Assembly: GCA_035697325.1 (NCBI GenBank)
Contig: DASSDB010000002.1
Coordinates: 519,426-583,425 of the forward strand
Source: Candidatus Saccharimonadales bacterium
GTDB lineage: Bacteria > Patescibacteriota > Saccharimonadia > Saccharimonadales > Saccharimonadaceae
Length of the DNA: 64,000 nucleotides
Direction of reading: 5' to 3'
The notes below the pieces were generated by a model. The model did no database searches and was not told where the DNA came from. It worked only from the letters and a program-made list of their open reading frames with translations. Below, one piece after another: positions 42,558-51,978 of the stretch (the first letter of the stretch is position 1; every line of letters starts with the position of its first letter). Made by a program: the position numbers and the translations under genes.

Positions 42558-42586
42558 AGAATACCAGGATATATCAAAACCTTCAA
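42558..42586 (-). promoter_or_regulatory. Promoter of orphan gene
   Basis: Minus strand TTGAAG (42586-42581), 17-base spacer, TATTCT (42563-42558). It nearly abuts the divergent PfkB -10 box at 42597-42602. Confidence 0.6.
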
Positions 42587-42609
42587 CCATAAGTGGTATA
42601 ATGTGAGTA

Positions 42610-43587
42610 ATGAACAAAAAAATACCAAAAATTCTCTCGATTGGTGCTGCGGTTCAAGATGTGTTCTTGAGCCATAGTGATGAATTTAAGCCCGTAAGTG
42701 ACAAAGCCGCACGCGAAATATTCATGAAGCTCGAACTCGGAGCTAAGGCGGATGTAAATAACATCAACTTTACTACAGGTGGAGGCGCTACGAATGCAGC
42801 GGTTACATTTGCAAGGCAGGGCTTACGCGCGGAATTCATGGGAACTATAGGCCATGATCCGGCGGGTCAGGCCGTTTTAGACGACCTTGATCATGAGGGT
42901 GTTGAAACCACTCATGTCAGCTATTCAAAAAAATACAATACGGGGTATTCGGTATTGCTGCTTGCGCCGAATGGCGAGCGAACCATCCTCACGTATAGGG
43001 GTGCTTCAACTCATTACGACGCAAAAAACTTCGATATAGAGGACAGCGATGCGGATTGGTTGTATGTTTCAAGCATGGCTGGCGATATGGAGACACTCAA
43101 CAAAGTTTTTCACCAGGCGCGCCAGCATGGGACGAAGATTATGTTTAATCCTGGCAAGCGGGAGCTCGCACACTCTACCAAGCTCAAGGCGCTTCTTGAA
43201 GATGTTGAGGTGCTATCGGTTAATAAGGAGGAGATGCGTCAGATTGTTGAGGGTGAAGAACTCGAAGAGCTCGTACGCCATGCGCTTCACTACGTACCTG
43301 TAGCAATTGTGAGCGATGGTCCGAACGGAGTTATGGCGTCTGATGGCAAGACGGTCATTCGTGCAGGTATGTACGAAGATGTAAAAGTAATTGATCGTAC
43401 GGGAGCAGGTGATGCGTTCGGTTCGGGCTTTTTAAGTCAGTGGGCACTAGGAAAGAGTTTGAAGGATTCGTTGGTCTTCGCCAGTGCGAATTCAACATCT
43501 GTCGTGACGAAAATCGGTGCTAAATCCGGCATTTTAGAAGGTAACGTACGGCTTCATGATATGCCGCTTCACGAAAAACCACTCTAA
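42610..43587 (+). CDS. PfkB-family carbohydrate kinase
   Basis: 325 residues. PfkB signatures: FTTGGGATNAAVTFARQGL and IDRTGAGDAFGSGFLSQWAL (catalytic Asp, anion hole). Ribokinase-like fold phosphorylating a sugar or nucleoside with ATP; substrate not determinable. TATAAT ends seven bases before the ATG. Followed by a second PfkB gene. Confidence 0.86.
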   Translation: MNKKIPKILSIGAAVQDVFLSHSDEFKPVSDKAAREIFMKLELGAKADVNNINFTTGGGATNAAVTFARQGLRAEFMGTIGHDPAGQAVLDDLDHEGVETTHVSYSKKYNTGYSVLLLAPNGERTILTYRGASTHYDAKNFDIEDSDADWLYVSSMAGDMETLNKVFHQARQHGTKIMFNPGKRELAHSTKLKALLEDVEVLSVNKEEMRQIVEGEELEELVRHALHYVPVAIVSDGPNGVMASDGKTVIRAGMYEDVKVIDRTGAGDAFGSGFLSQWALGKSLKDSLVFASANSTSVVTKIGAKSGILEGNVRLHDMPLHEKPL

Positions 43588-43624
43588 ATCTGTTATACTT
43601 ATGCTTAAAGAATAGGCGACATCC

Positions 43625-45112
43625 ATGTTTTTAAAAGAGCTGTTAGAAAACGACCATCCATTATTCACGGTAACAATGAACCAGTTGGAGCAAGCAACGG
43701 GTAATGCTGGCGTTGACGCGCGACTTATTGCTGATATTACCCAAAAAGCGCATGAAGCTATGCGATCGCTAGGACTTGACCCAAGCGATACGACAGGCGT
43801 AGAGCTTTACAATGCATTAAAAAACACTGTGCGTAACGGAAGCGCCGAGACGATCCTTGCACCACTTACGTATACGCTTCTAAATCTAGGCGATGGGCCG
43901 ATCTCGTTTAATATCCAGGATGTTATTGAAAATGCACATCATGAGCTCGCCTATGTACAACGCCAAACAGGTCACGGTAAGCGCCACTTAAGATTGGAAA
44001 TCGTGAAGCGATATGCCCAGCATGACCGGACACATGATGAAATTGTGCACAAACTTGCACAAGAAATAGGCTTGAAAACTTCAGAAGATGAAACATACCC
44101 GGAGATATCATCGAACGAAAAAAAGCCGTCACTTCTTGCTGTCGGGGATATTTTTACAGATGTTTTTATTCAGCTTCGTGAAGATATCGCAAGGGTTGAG
44201 ACGGATGATAAAGGAAGTAAGTGGTTGAGCGTTCCTTTTGGCTCAAAGCCTCCCTATGATGGCGCGGAAGTTGTTCAGGCAGTCGGTCCGTCACCAAATG
44301 CCGCCGTAGCCGTGAGCAGATTAGGTTTAGCCACCTCTCTCATGGCCTTTTTGGGTAAAGACCGTACAGGCGAAGAGTCCCTTAGTTATCTTCATAAGGA
44401 GGGAATAGATACGTCATTAGTCGCAGCTGAAGATGGTCTAAAATCTAATTGCTACTATGTGCTTCGCTATGGTGCTGAGCGGACAATTTTGGTGAAAAAC
44501 GAAAGTTACGATTATAAGTGGCGAGAGCCGGAGTCGCCGCCCGACTGGATATATCTTTCGCTTATTAGTAAGTCCGCCTGGCAGCTCCACGAGGACCTTC
44601 TTCGCTATCTTAGCGCGCATCCGCAGATAAAATTGGCGTTTCAGCCAGGTACTTTCCACTTTGAGTGGGGTACGGAAAAGCTAAAAGAGATCTATAACCG
44701 TTCATATATCGTGGTTATGAACCGGGAAGAAGCGGCTCTAGTGACGGAGAAAAGTGCTGAATCGATCAAGGAACTAGCTTCAGCCCTTCACGGCCTTGGA
44801 CCAAAAGTGGTCATTATTACTGATGGGTCCGCGGGGTCATATGCTTCATACGATAAAAAAGTAATCAAAATGCCAAATTATCCAGATCCAGCGCCACCGT
44901 ACGATAGAACAGGAGCGGGCGACGCCTTCGCATCGACAATTGTTGCTGCTTTGGCACTTGGCGAAACGATTGAAACAGCGCTTCAATGGGCCCCGATCAA
45001 TAGCATGAGCGTCGTGCAAAAGTTGGGCGCGCAAGCGGGACTGTTGAAGAGGAACGAGATAGAGAAATACCTTCAAGACGCCCCGGCGGAGTATAAGGCA
45101 GAGGAGCTATAG
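43625..45112 (+). CDS. PfkB-family kinase with extra N-terminal domain
   Basis: 495 residues. Residues 1-155 are a helical domain not part of PfkB (ITQKAHEAMRSLGLDPSD, YVQRQTGHGKRHLRLEIVKR); residues about 168-490 are the kinase (LLAVGDIFTDVFIQL, GPSPNAAVAVSRLGLATSLM, YDRTGAGDAFASTIVAAL). The N-terminal domain may sense a ligand or nucleic acid. It is in tandem with a simpler PfkB gene, with one base separating it from the LOG-like gene. Confidence 0.82.
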   Translation: MFLKELLENDHPLFTVTMNQLEQATGNAGVDARLIADITQKAHEAMRSLGLDPSDTTGVELYNALKNTVRNGSAETILAPLTYTLLNLGDGPISFNIQDVIENAHHELAYVQRQTGHGKRHLRLEIVKRYAQHDRTHDEIVHKLAQEIGLKTSEDETYPEISSNEKKPSLLAVGDIFTDVFIQLREDIARVETDDKGSKWLSVPFGSKPPYDGAEVVQAVGPSPNAAVAVSRLGLATSLMAFLGKDRTGEESLSYLHKEGIDTSLVAAEDGLKSNCYYVLRYGAERTILVKNESYDYKWREPESPPDWIYLSLISKSAWQLHEDLLRYLSAHPQIKLAFQPGTFHFEWGTEKLKEIYNRSYIVVMNREEAALVTEKSAESIKELASALHGLGPKVVIITDGSAGSYASYDKKVIKMPNYPDPAPPYDRTGAGDAFASTIVAALALGETIETALQWAPINSMSVVQKLGAQAGLLKRNEIEKYLQDAPAEYKAEEL

Positions 45113-45113
45113 A

Positions 45114-45722
45114 ATGCGATATCAGATTTGTGTTTCAGGAGCTGCGAGCGGAGGGACAGTACAAAAGTCGCACCAGCTTGCATTCGATTTAGGAAAGGCG
45201 ATTGCCGCCCAAGGAAAGACGCTTCTTACGGGGGCAACTGTAGGCTTGCCGCATTATGCTGCCATGGGTTTTATGAGTGTAGAAGATTCTCGGGGCGTGT
45301 CGGTTGGTTTTTCGCCAGCATCATCATTTCGGGAGCATGTTGCGACGTACCGATTACCGACGAAAGAATTTGATTACATTAATTTTACAGGCATGGAATA
45401 TGTTGGCAGGGATGTTCATTTGGTGCGAAGCTGCGATGGGATGATTACTGTTGGTGGGCGCATGGGGAGCCTCCATGAGCTTTCTACCGCACTGGAGAGT
45501 CGTAAAGTGTGCGGTGTCTTACTGGGAAGCGGAGGGCTGGCAGATTATATCCCCACACTTTTGGAGCATATCGAAGCTCCCGGGGCTAAAGAAGTTATTT
45601 TTGACACGAACCCAGATACGCTTGTTACGAAGGTAATTGCAGCACTCGATAAACGGTATTCTGATTTCATTGATGACGGAACCGATAGTCACTTAAGCCC
45701 ACTAAGATCAGGGAGGGGATAG
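45114..45722 (+). CDS. LOG/TIGR00725-like Rossmann protein
   Basis: 202 residues. ICVSGAASGGTVQKSHQLAF, GKTLLTGATVGLPHYAAMGF and GGRMGSLHELSTALESRKV follow the LOG (cytokinin-riboside phosphoribohydrolase-like) pattern, where the GGxGTxxE loop becomes GGRMGSLHE. It may hydrolyse or bind nucleotides. Together with two PfkB kinases it could be a nucleoside/ribose salvage unit. Confidence 0.72.
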   Translation: MRYQICVSGAASGGTVQKSHQLAFDLGKAIAAQGKTLLTGATVGLPHYAAMGFMSVEDSRGVSVGFSPASSFREHVATYRLPTKEFDYINFTGMEYVGRDVHLVRSCDGMITVGGRMGSLHELSTALESRKVCGVLLGSGGLADYIPTLLEHIEAPGAKEVIFDTNPDTLVTKVIAALDKRYSDFIDDGTDSHLSPLRSGRG

Positions 45723-45723
45723 T

Positions 45724-46452
45724 ATGAATACGCAAAAACAATCAGGAAGTGCGCACGTTATTATCATCGGCATACTAGTAGTGGCACTCCTTGGGGCGCT
45801 TGGGTTTGTTTTTTATCAAAACTTTATGGCAAAGAAGACGGATACGACCTCATCATCAACGGAGACAATGCCTAAAGAACAGCTAAAAACGGCGCGCGTT
45901 GCGCTAAACAGCGCTATTTACGCGCTTGATTATCCATCTGATTGGTCAGAGGTAATTGTACCTGGGGCGGGAAACACTAATTCGGTAACCATAACTAATC
46001 CAGACAAATCAGTCCGCGTGAAGATGGATGTTTCTTCAGGGGGAATCGGTGGAGCTTGCGACTCTAGCAGCCCGCTGAAGCTTCGGTTTTATAATGTATA
46101 TCCACAGGCTGTTACTAAGCTCAATGCTTCTACGGCATATGTCGTTGAGGCAATGACTGATGCCGAAGGCGGAGGCTATAACTATAAAATTGGCCTTACT
46201 CAAGACGGTGGCGATACGCACGCAGCGCTTGGAGATTCAATGTGCACCGTTTCGTATGTAGGGGTTGCCTCACGTTTAGTTTTGCAGAACGACACGGTCA
46301 CCTCTCCGACGATTATCCTTACTATTGACTTCCCGAAGCTCGTTAATGGTGATGACACCCGTGTAAAAGAGATGCAAGTCGTAAAGGACATGATTGCGAC
46401 GGACGATTATAAGGCTGCTATAAAGACGCTCGAATCGGCACGCAAGGAATAG
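45724..46452 (+). CDS. Membrane-anchored extracellular protein, unknown
   Basis: 242 residues. One N-terminal anchor ([20 protein letters not shown]), common at the head of exported Saccharibacteria proteins, a Ser/Thr linker and a beta-rich extracellular part (about 50-235; [34 protein letters not shown]). Two cysteines may form a disulphide. Begins one base after the LOG gene stop. Not recognised. Confidence 0.65.
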   Translation: MNTQKQSGSAHVIIIGILVVALLGALGFVFYQNFMAKKTDTTSSSTETMPKEQLKTARVALNSAIYALDYPSDWSEVIVPGAGNTNSVTITNPDKSVRVKMDVSSGGIGGACDSSSPLKLRFYNVYPQAVTKLNASTAYVVEAMTDAEGGGYNYKIGLTQDGGDTHAALGDSMCTVSYVGVASRLVLQNDTVTSPTIILTIDFPKLVNGDDTRVKEMQVVKDMIATDDYKAAIKTLESARKE

Positions 46453-46465
46453 TATAATAGAACGG

Positions 46466-48436
46466 ATGACTTCAAAATTCCGTTTAGAAACAAAGTATGA
46501 GCCTACTGGCGATCAGCCTGCTGCTATTACTCAGCTTGTCACCGGACTTGAAAATGGAGAGCGCGAGCAAACACTTCTTGGTGTGACAGGAAGCGGTAAG
46601 ACATTTACAATGGCGAATATCATTGCCAAACGCGGCGTTCCAACTCTGGTACTTGCTCACAATAAGACGCTCGCAGCGCAACTTTATAGCGAATTTAAGG
46701 CGTTTTTCCCCGAAAACGAAGTTCACTATTTTGTAAGTTACTTCGATTATTATCAGCCAGAGGCGTATATTGCCAGCAGTGATACATACATTGAAAAAGA
46801 CAGCAAAATAAACGATGAAATTGATCGCTTGAGGCACGCTGCCACTTCGGCACTTCTGACACGTCGCGACGTTATTATTGTCGCCAGCGTGAGTTGTATT
46901 TATGGTATCGGATCGCCAGACGATTACGCGGAGATGTCGATAACTGTAACGCGCGGTGAACGGCGTCAACAAGACAAACTCGTGCGGCTTCTTACTGATA
47001 TCCAATACCAACGAAATGATATGGATTTTCATCGAGGTACCTTCCGTGTTAAGGGCGATGTGGTTGATGTTTTTCCGGCAGGCCGTGATGTCGGTTTTCG
47101 ATTGGAGTTTTTTGGGGATGAGGTTGACCGCATTACGCAGATCGATCCACTTACGGGTGAAATTACTGCTGAGCCTCAGAGTATTACGATTTTTCCAAGC
47201 AGTCACTACGTTACACCAAAAGAAAAGCTTGCCCACGCTATAGAAGGTATTAAAAAAGAGTTTGAGGAGCGCGTGGAGTGGTTTGAAAAAAATAATAAAC
47301 TACTTGAAGCTCAGCGGCTAAGCCAGCGCACAAAGTACGATATTGAAATGCTCGAAGAAACAGGATTCGTCAAAGGAATTGAAAACTATTCTCGTTATCT
47401 TACAAACCGCGAAGTGGGCGAACAGCCAGCCACGCTATTGGATTATTTTCCTGACGATTTTCTCCTGCTTATCGATGAAAGTCATCAAACACTACCGCAA
47501 GTAAGAGGTATGTATAATGGTGACCGCGCACGTAAGGAAGTGCTGGTGGAACATGGATTTCGGTTACCCTCAGCTCTGGATAACCGTCCACTGACGTTTG
47601 CGGAATTTGAGCGACATGTCAATCAAATAATTTACGTCTCAGCGACGCCGGGCGACTATGAAATTGCCCGGAGTCCTAAGCCTGCCGAGCAAATTATTCG
47701 CCCGACCGGTCTTGTAGATCCGCATATTTCAATCCGTCCGACAAAGGGTCAGATCGACGATCTTATCGCTGAAATTCGTGACCGAATTGAAAAAAAGGAG
47801 CGTGTCCTTGTTACAACCCTGACTAAAAGAATGGCCGAGGATCTCTCAACCTATCTTCAAGAGCTGAATATTAAAACTGCTTATATCCATAGTGAAGTTG
47901 ATACGTTGGAGCGTGGCGACATTCTTCGCGATTTGCGTACGGGAGTCTATGACGTTCTTGTCGGGATTAACCTGCTACGGGAAGGGCTTGATCTTCCTGA
48001 AGTAAGCATGGTAGCAATTATGGATGCTGATAAGGAGGGCTTTTTGAGAAGTGCGCGAGCGCTCATTCAGATCATCGGCCGTGCGGCGCGTCATGTAAAT
48101 GGTACTGTGCTGATGTACGCCGATACTATGACGGATTCTATGAAGGAGGCAATCGGAGAGACAGACCGACGACGCGAGATTCAGGAAACGTATAATCGCG
48201 AGCATGGCATCACGCCGACAAGCATTGCCAAAGAGATTGACGAAGGTCTACGTGCCATTATTCCAATGAAAGAAGATACGAAAAAGAAAATCGATCTTAA
48301 AAAGATTCCAAAAGATGAGTACGAGACATTAGCAAAGGAGCTGACATCTCAAATGGAGCTTGCCAGTGCGAACTTGGAGTTTGAAAAAGCAGCTGAGCTT
48401 CGTGACTTGATTGCCGAAATCAAACAAAAAATGTAG
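46466..48436 (+). CDS. uvrB: UvrABC system protein B
   Basis: 656 residues. [14 protein letters not shown] (Walker A), the beta-hairpin region [40 protein letters not shown] (DExH-like), helicase C-domain [20 protein letters not shown], and a C-terminal UVR coiled coil ([17 protein letters not shown]). It loads UvrC onto damaged DNA. TATAAT ends seven bases before the ATG. Confidence 0.97.
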   Translation: MTSKFRLETKYEPTGDQPAAITQLVTGLENGEREQTLLGVTGSGKTFTMANIIAKRGVPTLVLAHNKTLAAQLYSEFKAFFPENEVHYFVSYFDYYQPEAYIASSDTYIEKDSKINDEIDRLRHAATSALLTRRDVIIVASVSCIYGIGSPDDYAEMSITVTRGERRQQDKLVRLLTDIQYQRNDMDFHRGTFRVKGDVVDVFPAGRDVGFRLEFFGDEVDRITQIDPLTGEITAEPQSITIFPSSHYVTPKEKLAHAIEGIKKEFEERVEWFEKNNKLLEAQRLSQRTKYDIEMLEETGFVKGIENYSRYLTNREVGEQPATLLDYFPDDFLLLIDESHQTLPQVRGMYNGDRARKEVLVEHGFRLPSALDNRPLTFAEFERHVNQIIYVSATPGDYEIARSPKPAEQIIRPTGLVDPHISIRPTKGQIDDLIAEIRDRIEKKERVLVTTLTKRMAEDLSTYLQELNIKTAYIHSEVDTLERGDILRDLRTGVYDVLVGINLLREGLDLPEVSMVAIMDADKEGFLRSARALIQIIGRAARHVNGTVLMYADTMTDSMKEAIGETDRRREIQETYNREHGITPTSIAKEIDEGLRAIIPMKEDTKKKIDLKKIPKDEYETLAKELTSQMELASANLEFEKAAELRDLIAEIKQKM

Positions 48437-48438
48437 AT

Positions 48439-49263
48439 TTACTTTTTGTCTAAAATTCTTTCAACCCGTACAAGAGCGGCGGCATAGCGTGCAACTTGTT
48501 CTCGCGCACGCTCAAGAGACGTCGAGGGTGCATCGTATGTTGTGAGGAAATCTAGCATTTCTCGTTTTTTGCGTAACTTGGCATTCATCTGTTCACGATA
48601 GGCGTAAAGGAAAGCCGTGCCTTCATGTCCGTTTAGAGGGAGCTCCGGTGTCATCGGAAGCGTAAAGGTGTGTTGCAATACACCATCTCGATTTTCGCGG
48701 ACTGCCTTTAAAAGCTTCTCTTCAACAGGAAGGCCCGATTCGCCAGAGCGAATGTATTCAAGGCTCTCTTTAGTGAAGTAGGTAGCAGAAATAATAGCTT
48801 GCTTCGTAGGTTTTTCACTTAATGTATCTACACTTTTTGTTGGGCCGCTAGGAAAAGAAGCAATATATGAAGCGGTGATACTCCCTGGCGGAATGATTCG
48901 ATCAAATACGACAGCATTCGATAAAACGGTAGCGCCAAGCCGTGCAACGATGGCTTCGTAGAATTCAAAAACATCTTCAGGCAAGTGTTTTGTGTTTGTT
49001 TGTTCCCGCATCCTGCCGATATCATCGCTTTTTAATGACGATATGCCTAGCCGCTCTGTTGAAACATGCTGAAGAGGTCGGGAATCATTGAGGTACCTTT
49101 TTACTACTTCAAGTCCGAGCATGGCGATCGGTTTTTCCCTGTACGCAGGAGGGATATTACCTTCAATATGAGTTTGATATGCTAAGACGTACAAATGACG
49201 AGCTTCAGTGGTAAAATCCACGAGAAGCTCCTGATTGGTAGGGTATCCGTCACGTCTTGGCAT
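48439..49263 (-). CDS. Conserved-looking protein of unknown function
   Basis: 274 residues from ATG 49263: TATACT lies nine bases upstream, inside the longer frame. No membrane segment or signal. Repeated short motifs such as LPEDVFEFYEAIVARLGATV, IIPPGSITASYIASFPSGP and a helical C-terminus rich in Arg (LRKKREMLDFLTTYDAPST). It ends two bases from uvrB (convergent). Not recognised; possibly a nucleic-acid-associated protein given neighbours, which is only a guess. Confidence 0.65.
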   Translation of the reverse strand: MPRRDGYPTNQELLVDFTTEARHLYVLAYQTHIEGNIPPAYREKPIAMLGLEVVKRYLNDSRPLQHVSTERLGISSLKSDDIGRMREQTNTKHLPEDVFEFYEAIVARLGATVLSNAVVFDRIIPPGSITASYIASFPSGPTKSVDTLSEKPTKQAIISATYFTKESLEYIRSGESGLPVEEKLLKAVRENRDGVLQHTFTLPMTPELPLNGHEGTAFLYAYREQMNAKLRKKREMLDFLTTYDAPSTSLERAREQVARYAAALVRVERILDKK

Positions 49264-49311
49264 GTCATTTAAAGTATAGCCCAAAACCTTGCAAAAATAG
49301 GCCAAGTGGTG

Positions 49312-49317
49312 TATAAT
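49312..49317 (+). promoter_or_regulatory. -10 box of DEAD-box helicase gene
   Basis: TATAAT, placing the transcription start at about 49324 and giving a 5' UTR of about 174 bases, by far the longest in the window. Confidence 0.65.
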
Positions 49318-49323
49318 AGAAGT

Positions 49324-49497
49324 ATTGCATTCGATGAATGTCGAGCCTCTTTCAAAGATGTGCGCTCCATATAATTAATTGGTTACCTAGAGTAGCTGGC
49401 GCCACCACCGAAATATCCTCTCGCTGTTCTCCCTAGGGTTTTACCCTTTAGACTGCATACAGCTATTAAAATTAGAATAACGAAAGGGTTATTTTTT
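49324..49497 (+). promoter_or_regulatory. Structured leader of DEAD-box helicase mRNA
   Basis: ACCCTTT (49443-49449) can pair with AAAGGGT (49483-49489), which includes the ribosome site, or ACCC can pair upstream with GGGT in CTAGGGTTTTACCCTTTAG (49433-49451). A small hairpin AATAAC/GTTATT followed by TTTT (49476-49497) also uses the site. These mutually exclusive pairings suggest a regulatory leader, for example cold-responsive control; not a match to a riboswitch I know. Confidence 0.45.
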
Positions 49498-50712
49498 ATG
49501 GCATTTCAACAACGACGAAATGGACGTCCCCAGGGGCGACCACATAGTGGAAATCGTAATTTTGGGGGACGTCGCGGCGGTAGTCGTGGTCCTGCTAAAA
49601 AGTACATTCATCCATCTAAATTTATTAATAAGGCCGTCACGAAGGCTGATGAAATAGTATACGAGGCCAAGCACAAGTTTGCTGATTTTCCTTTTGGAGC
49701 AGAACTTCATCATAATATTGCTAAAAAGGGTTACGAAACGCCAAGTGCCATTCAAGACCAAGCAATACCTCATATTATTGAGGGTCGTGACGTTATCGGT
49801 CTTGCAAACACCGGTACAGGTAAAACTGCTGCCTTCCTTTTGCCAATCATTGAGCGTCAAAGCGGCATTATGCTTCGCCCAAGTGTGCTTGTTGTTGCTC
49901 CCACCCGCGAATTAGCTCAGCAGATCGACGAACAATTTCGTGAATTTTCGCGTGGTCTCGGACTGTATTCAACATTAGTTGTTGGCGGTGTTAATATCGA
50001 TCGTCAAATACGTGATCTTAAGCGACGCCCGCATGTGATTATTGGTACGCCTGGCCGCTTGAAGGATCTGCTTCACCGTCATGTTTTGCAACTCAAGAAT
50101 ATGACAACGCTTGTTCTTGATGAGGCCGACCGTATGCTCGACATGGGCTTTCTGCCTGATATTCGTGAACTTGTGGGTGGCATGCCAAGCGATCGTCAAA
50201 CACTCTTCTTTAGCGCCACGATCACACCTGAAATTTCAGCTCTTGTTCATGACTTTTTGAACGATCCGGTGACTATTTCGGTACGAACGGCAGAGACTAA
50301 CGAGCATATCGAACAGGATGTTATTGAAGCACGTGATAAGGCCCATAAGCTTGAGCTGCTTACGAACATGCTGGGCGATGATACTTACGAAAAAGTACTC
50401 GTATTTGGCGAGACAAAGTTTGGCGTGCAGCGCCTGAGCGATCACCTTGAAAAAAGCGGTATCTCCTCGGTTGCTATTCATGGTAATAAAAATCAATCAC
50501 AGCGTCAGCGTGCTTTGAAGCAATTCAAAGACGAGCGGGTACGTGTGATGGTAGCTACGGATGTCGCAGCCCGTGGTCTTGATATTCCGAACGTTACGCA
50601 CGTGATTAACTTCGATACGCCACAAACCTACGAAGACTACGTGCACCGTATCGGCCGAACTGGCCGTGGCGGCGCGTCTGGTCATGCGCATACGTTTATT
50701 GATCAGCGATAA
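49498..50712 (+). CDS. DEAD-box ATP-dependent RNA helicase
   Basis: 404 residues. N-terminal Gly/Arg-rich tail (1-35), Q motif (GYETPSAIQDQAIP), ANTGTGKTAAFLLP, PTRELAQQI, VLDEADRMLDMGF, FFSATI, VATDVAARGLDIPNVTHVIN and HRIGRTGRGG: all motifs present. Unwinds RNA, probably in ribosome assembly or cold adaptation. RGG tail aids RNA binding. Long leader and AAAGGG site upstream. Confidence 0.94.
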   Translation: MAFQQRRNGRPQGRPHSGNRNFGGRRGGSRGPAKKYIHPSKFINKAVTKADEIVYEAKHKFADFPFGAELHHNIAKKGYETPSAIQDQAIPHIIEGRDVIGLANTGTGKTAAFLLPIIERQSGIMLRPSVLVVAPTRELAQQIDEQFREFSRGLGLYSTLVVGGVNIDRQIRDLKRRPHVIIGTPGRLKDLLHRHVLQLKNMTTLVLDEADRMLDMGFLPDIRELVGGMPSDRQTLFFSATITPEISALVHDFLNDPVTISVRTAETNEHIEQDVIEARDKAHKLELLTNMLGDDTYEKVLVFGETKFGVQRLSDHLEKSGISSVAIHGNKNQSQRQRALKQFKDERVRVMVATDVAARGLDIPNVTHVINFDTPQTYEDYVHRIGRTGRGGASGHAHTFIDQR

Positions 50713-50726
50713 CATTGCTTATAGTC

Positions 50727-50758
50727 AAAAAAGCGCCATCGTTTTCAGGCGCTTTTTT
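50727..50758. terminator. Bidirectional terminator
   Basis: AAAAAAGCGCC pairs with GGCGCTTTTTT around ATCGTTTTCA. The stop of the convergent Nudix gene lies in the loop. Confidence 0.9.
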
Positions 50759-51149
50759 GCTTCTCGAGAACTTCTCGTATGTAGGGGTCAATCGAAGTGG
50801 AGAGAGCCTCACTTTGGGTCATCCAGGCTACTTCCTGGTGCTCATCGCTAATTTTAGGCTTTCCTTCGCCGTGAGCGAGATAGGTAAGTCGTACTACGTG
50901 AAGGTCTGCGTGTGAAACAAATATATCTTGTGCCGCCTGGAGTTGAGGCGAATTATCTATTGAGAGTCCGGTCTCTTCTTTGATTTCTCTCGCAAGCGCT
51001 TCAAGCAGTGGTTCTTCCGGTTCGATCCGTCCACCCGGAATATCCCAATGAGGAACATCTTCTCCAGCGAAGGCTTGTGCACGTCGTATAAAAAGAAACT
51101 GCTGGTTATTATTTTGAATAAGTATCTTAACACCTACTTGAAGCTTCAT
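50745..51149 (-). CDS. Nudix hydrolase
   Basis: 134 residues from ATG 51149. Nudix box: GGRIEPEEPLLEALAREIKE(E)TGL, with REIKEETG carrying metal-binding Glu. Hydrolyses a nucleoside-diphosphate derivative; MutT-like house-cleaning is possible. It is divergent from the ABC transporter gene, and the longer upstream frame overlaps that gene and is rejected. Confidence 0.85.
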   Translation of the reverse strand: MKLQVGVKILIQNNNQQFLFIRRAQAFAGEDVPHWDIPGGRIEPEEPLLEALAREIKEETGLSIDNSPQLQAAQDIFVSHADLHVVRLTYLAHGEGKPKISDEHQEVAWMTQSEALSTSIDPYIREVLEKQKSA

Positions 51150-51216
51150 AGACTCAAGCGTATCACGAAGTAAAAAGAATAGAAATGTCCGTATCGTATA
51201 TGCTAAGATACTGACT

Positions 51217-51978
51217 ATGAGTACGATGGTAAAAGTAAAAAACCTCAAAAAGCGGTACGGTGACAAACAAGCAGTCAACGGTATTAGTTTTGAGGTAAAA
51301 AAGGGCGAGATATTTGGTATTTTGGGACCAAATGGGGCCGGCAAAACGACAACGCTTGAAATGATGGAGACGCTTCGTCCGATTGACGACGGTGAAGTAA
51401 CAATAGATGGCATTAACGTAGCTGAAAATCCACAGAAAATTAAATATCTTATTGGTGTGCAGCCGCAATCTCCTGCTTTTCAGGATAAAACAAAGCTGAC
51501 GGAAATTATTGAGATGTTCGCGGCAGCATACGGCGAGCGCGTCGATACGATGGAATTTCTTAAAGATGTTGACCTTGAGGAAAAAGCGAATGATTATGTC
51601 GAGTCGCTTTCTGGCGGACAAAAACAGCGCTTGAGTATTACGACTGCGCTTGTTCATGGGCCGAAGGTGTTTTTTCTGGATGAGCCGACGACGGGTCTTG
51701 ATCCCCAAGCGCGTCGCCATCTTTGGGAGCTCATTGAAAAGGTGCGCAGTAAGGGTATTAGTGTGATCATGACGACGCACTACATGGACGAAGCGGAGAT
51801 TCTTTGTGATCGTATTGCCGTTATGGACAATGGAAAAATCATTGCAATCGATACGCCCAAGAATCTTATCAAACAGCTTCTTGACCGCGGTTTCAAAAAG
51901 AAGCAACAAGTAGAGCAGGCCAACCTTGAAGATGTATTTATTGACCTCACCGGCAAAGAACTAAGGGAGGGCCAGTAA
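51217..51978 (+). CDS. ABC transporter ATP-binding protein
   Basis: 253 residues. LGPNGAGKTTTLEMM (Walker A), VESLSGGQKQRLSITTALV (signature), FFLDEPTTGLDPQ (Walker B), IMTTHYMDEAEILCD (switch His). DrrA/CcmA-like exporter ATPase. TAAGAT ends seven bases before the ATG; a one-base overlap joins it to the permease. Confidence 0.93.
   Translation: MSTMVKVKNLKKRYGDKQAVNGISFEVKKGEIFGILGPNGAGKTTTLEMMETLRPIDDGEVTIDGINVAENPQKIKYLIGVQPQSPAFQDKTKLTEIIEMFAAAYGERVDTMEFLKDVDLEEKANDYVESLSGGQKQRLSITTALVHGPKVFFLDEPTTGLDPQARRHLWELIEKVRSKGISVIMTTHYMDEAEILCDRIAVMDNGKIIAIDTPKNLIKQLLDRGFKKKQQVEQANLEDVFIDLTGKELREGQ

Noticed and set aside
46484..47236. 250-aa antisense ORF within uvrB
   Set aside because: Shadow of uvrB; low-complexity, no start signals.
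49324..49497. Possible tmRNA or other housekeeping ncRNA upstream of the helicase
   Set aside because: A few tmRNA-like strings (GGCGCC, CTAGAG) occur, but there is no tRNA-like end with CCA, and the segment sits directly before a ribosome site.
51163..51909. 248-aa antisense ORF within the ABC ATPase gene
   Set aside because: All ABC motifs lie on the plus strand; this frame has no family signature.
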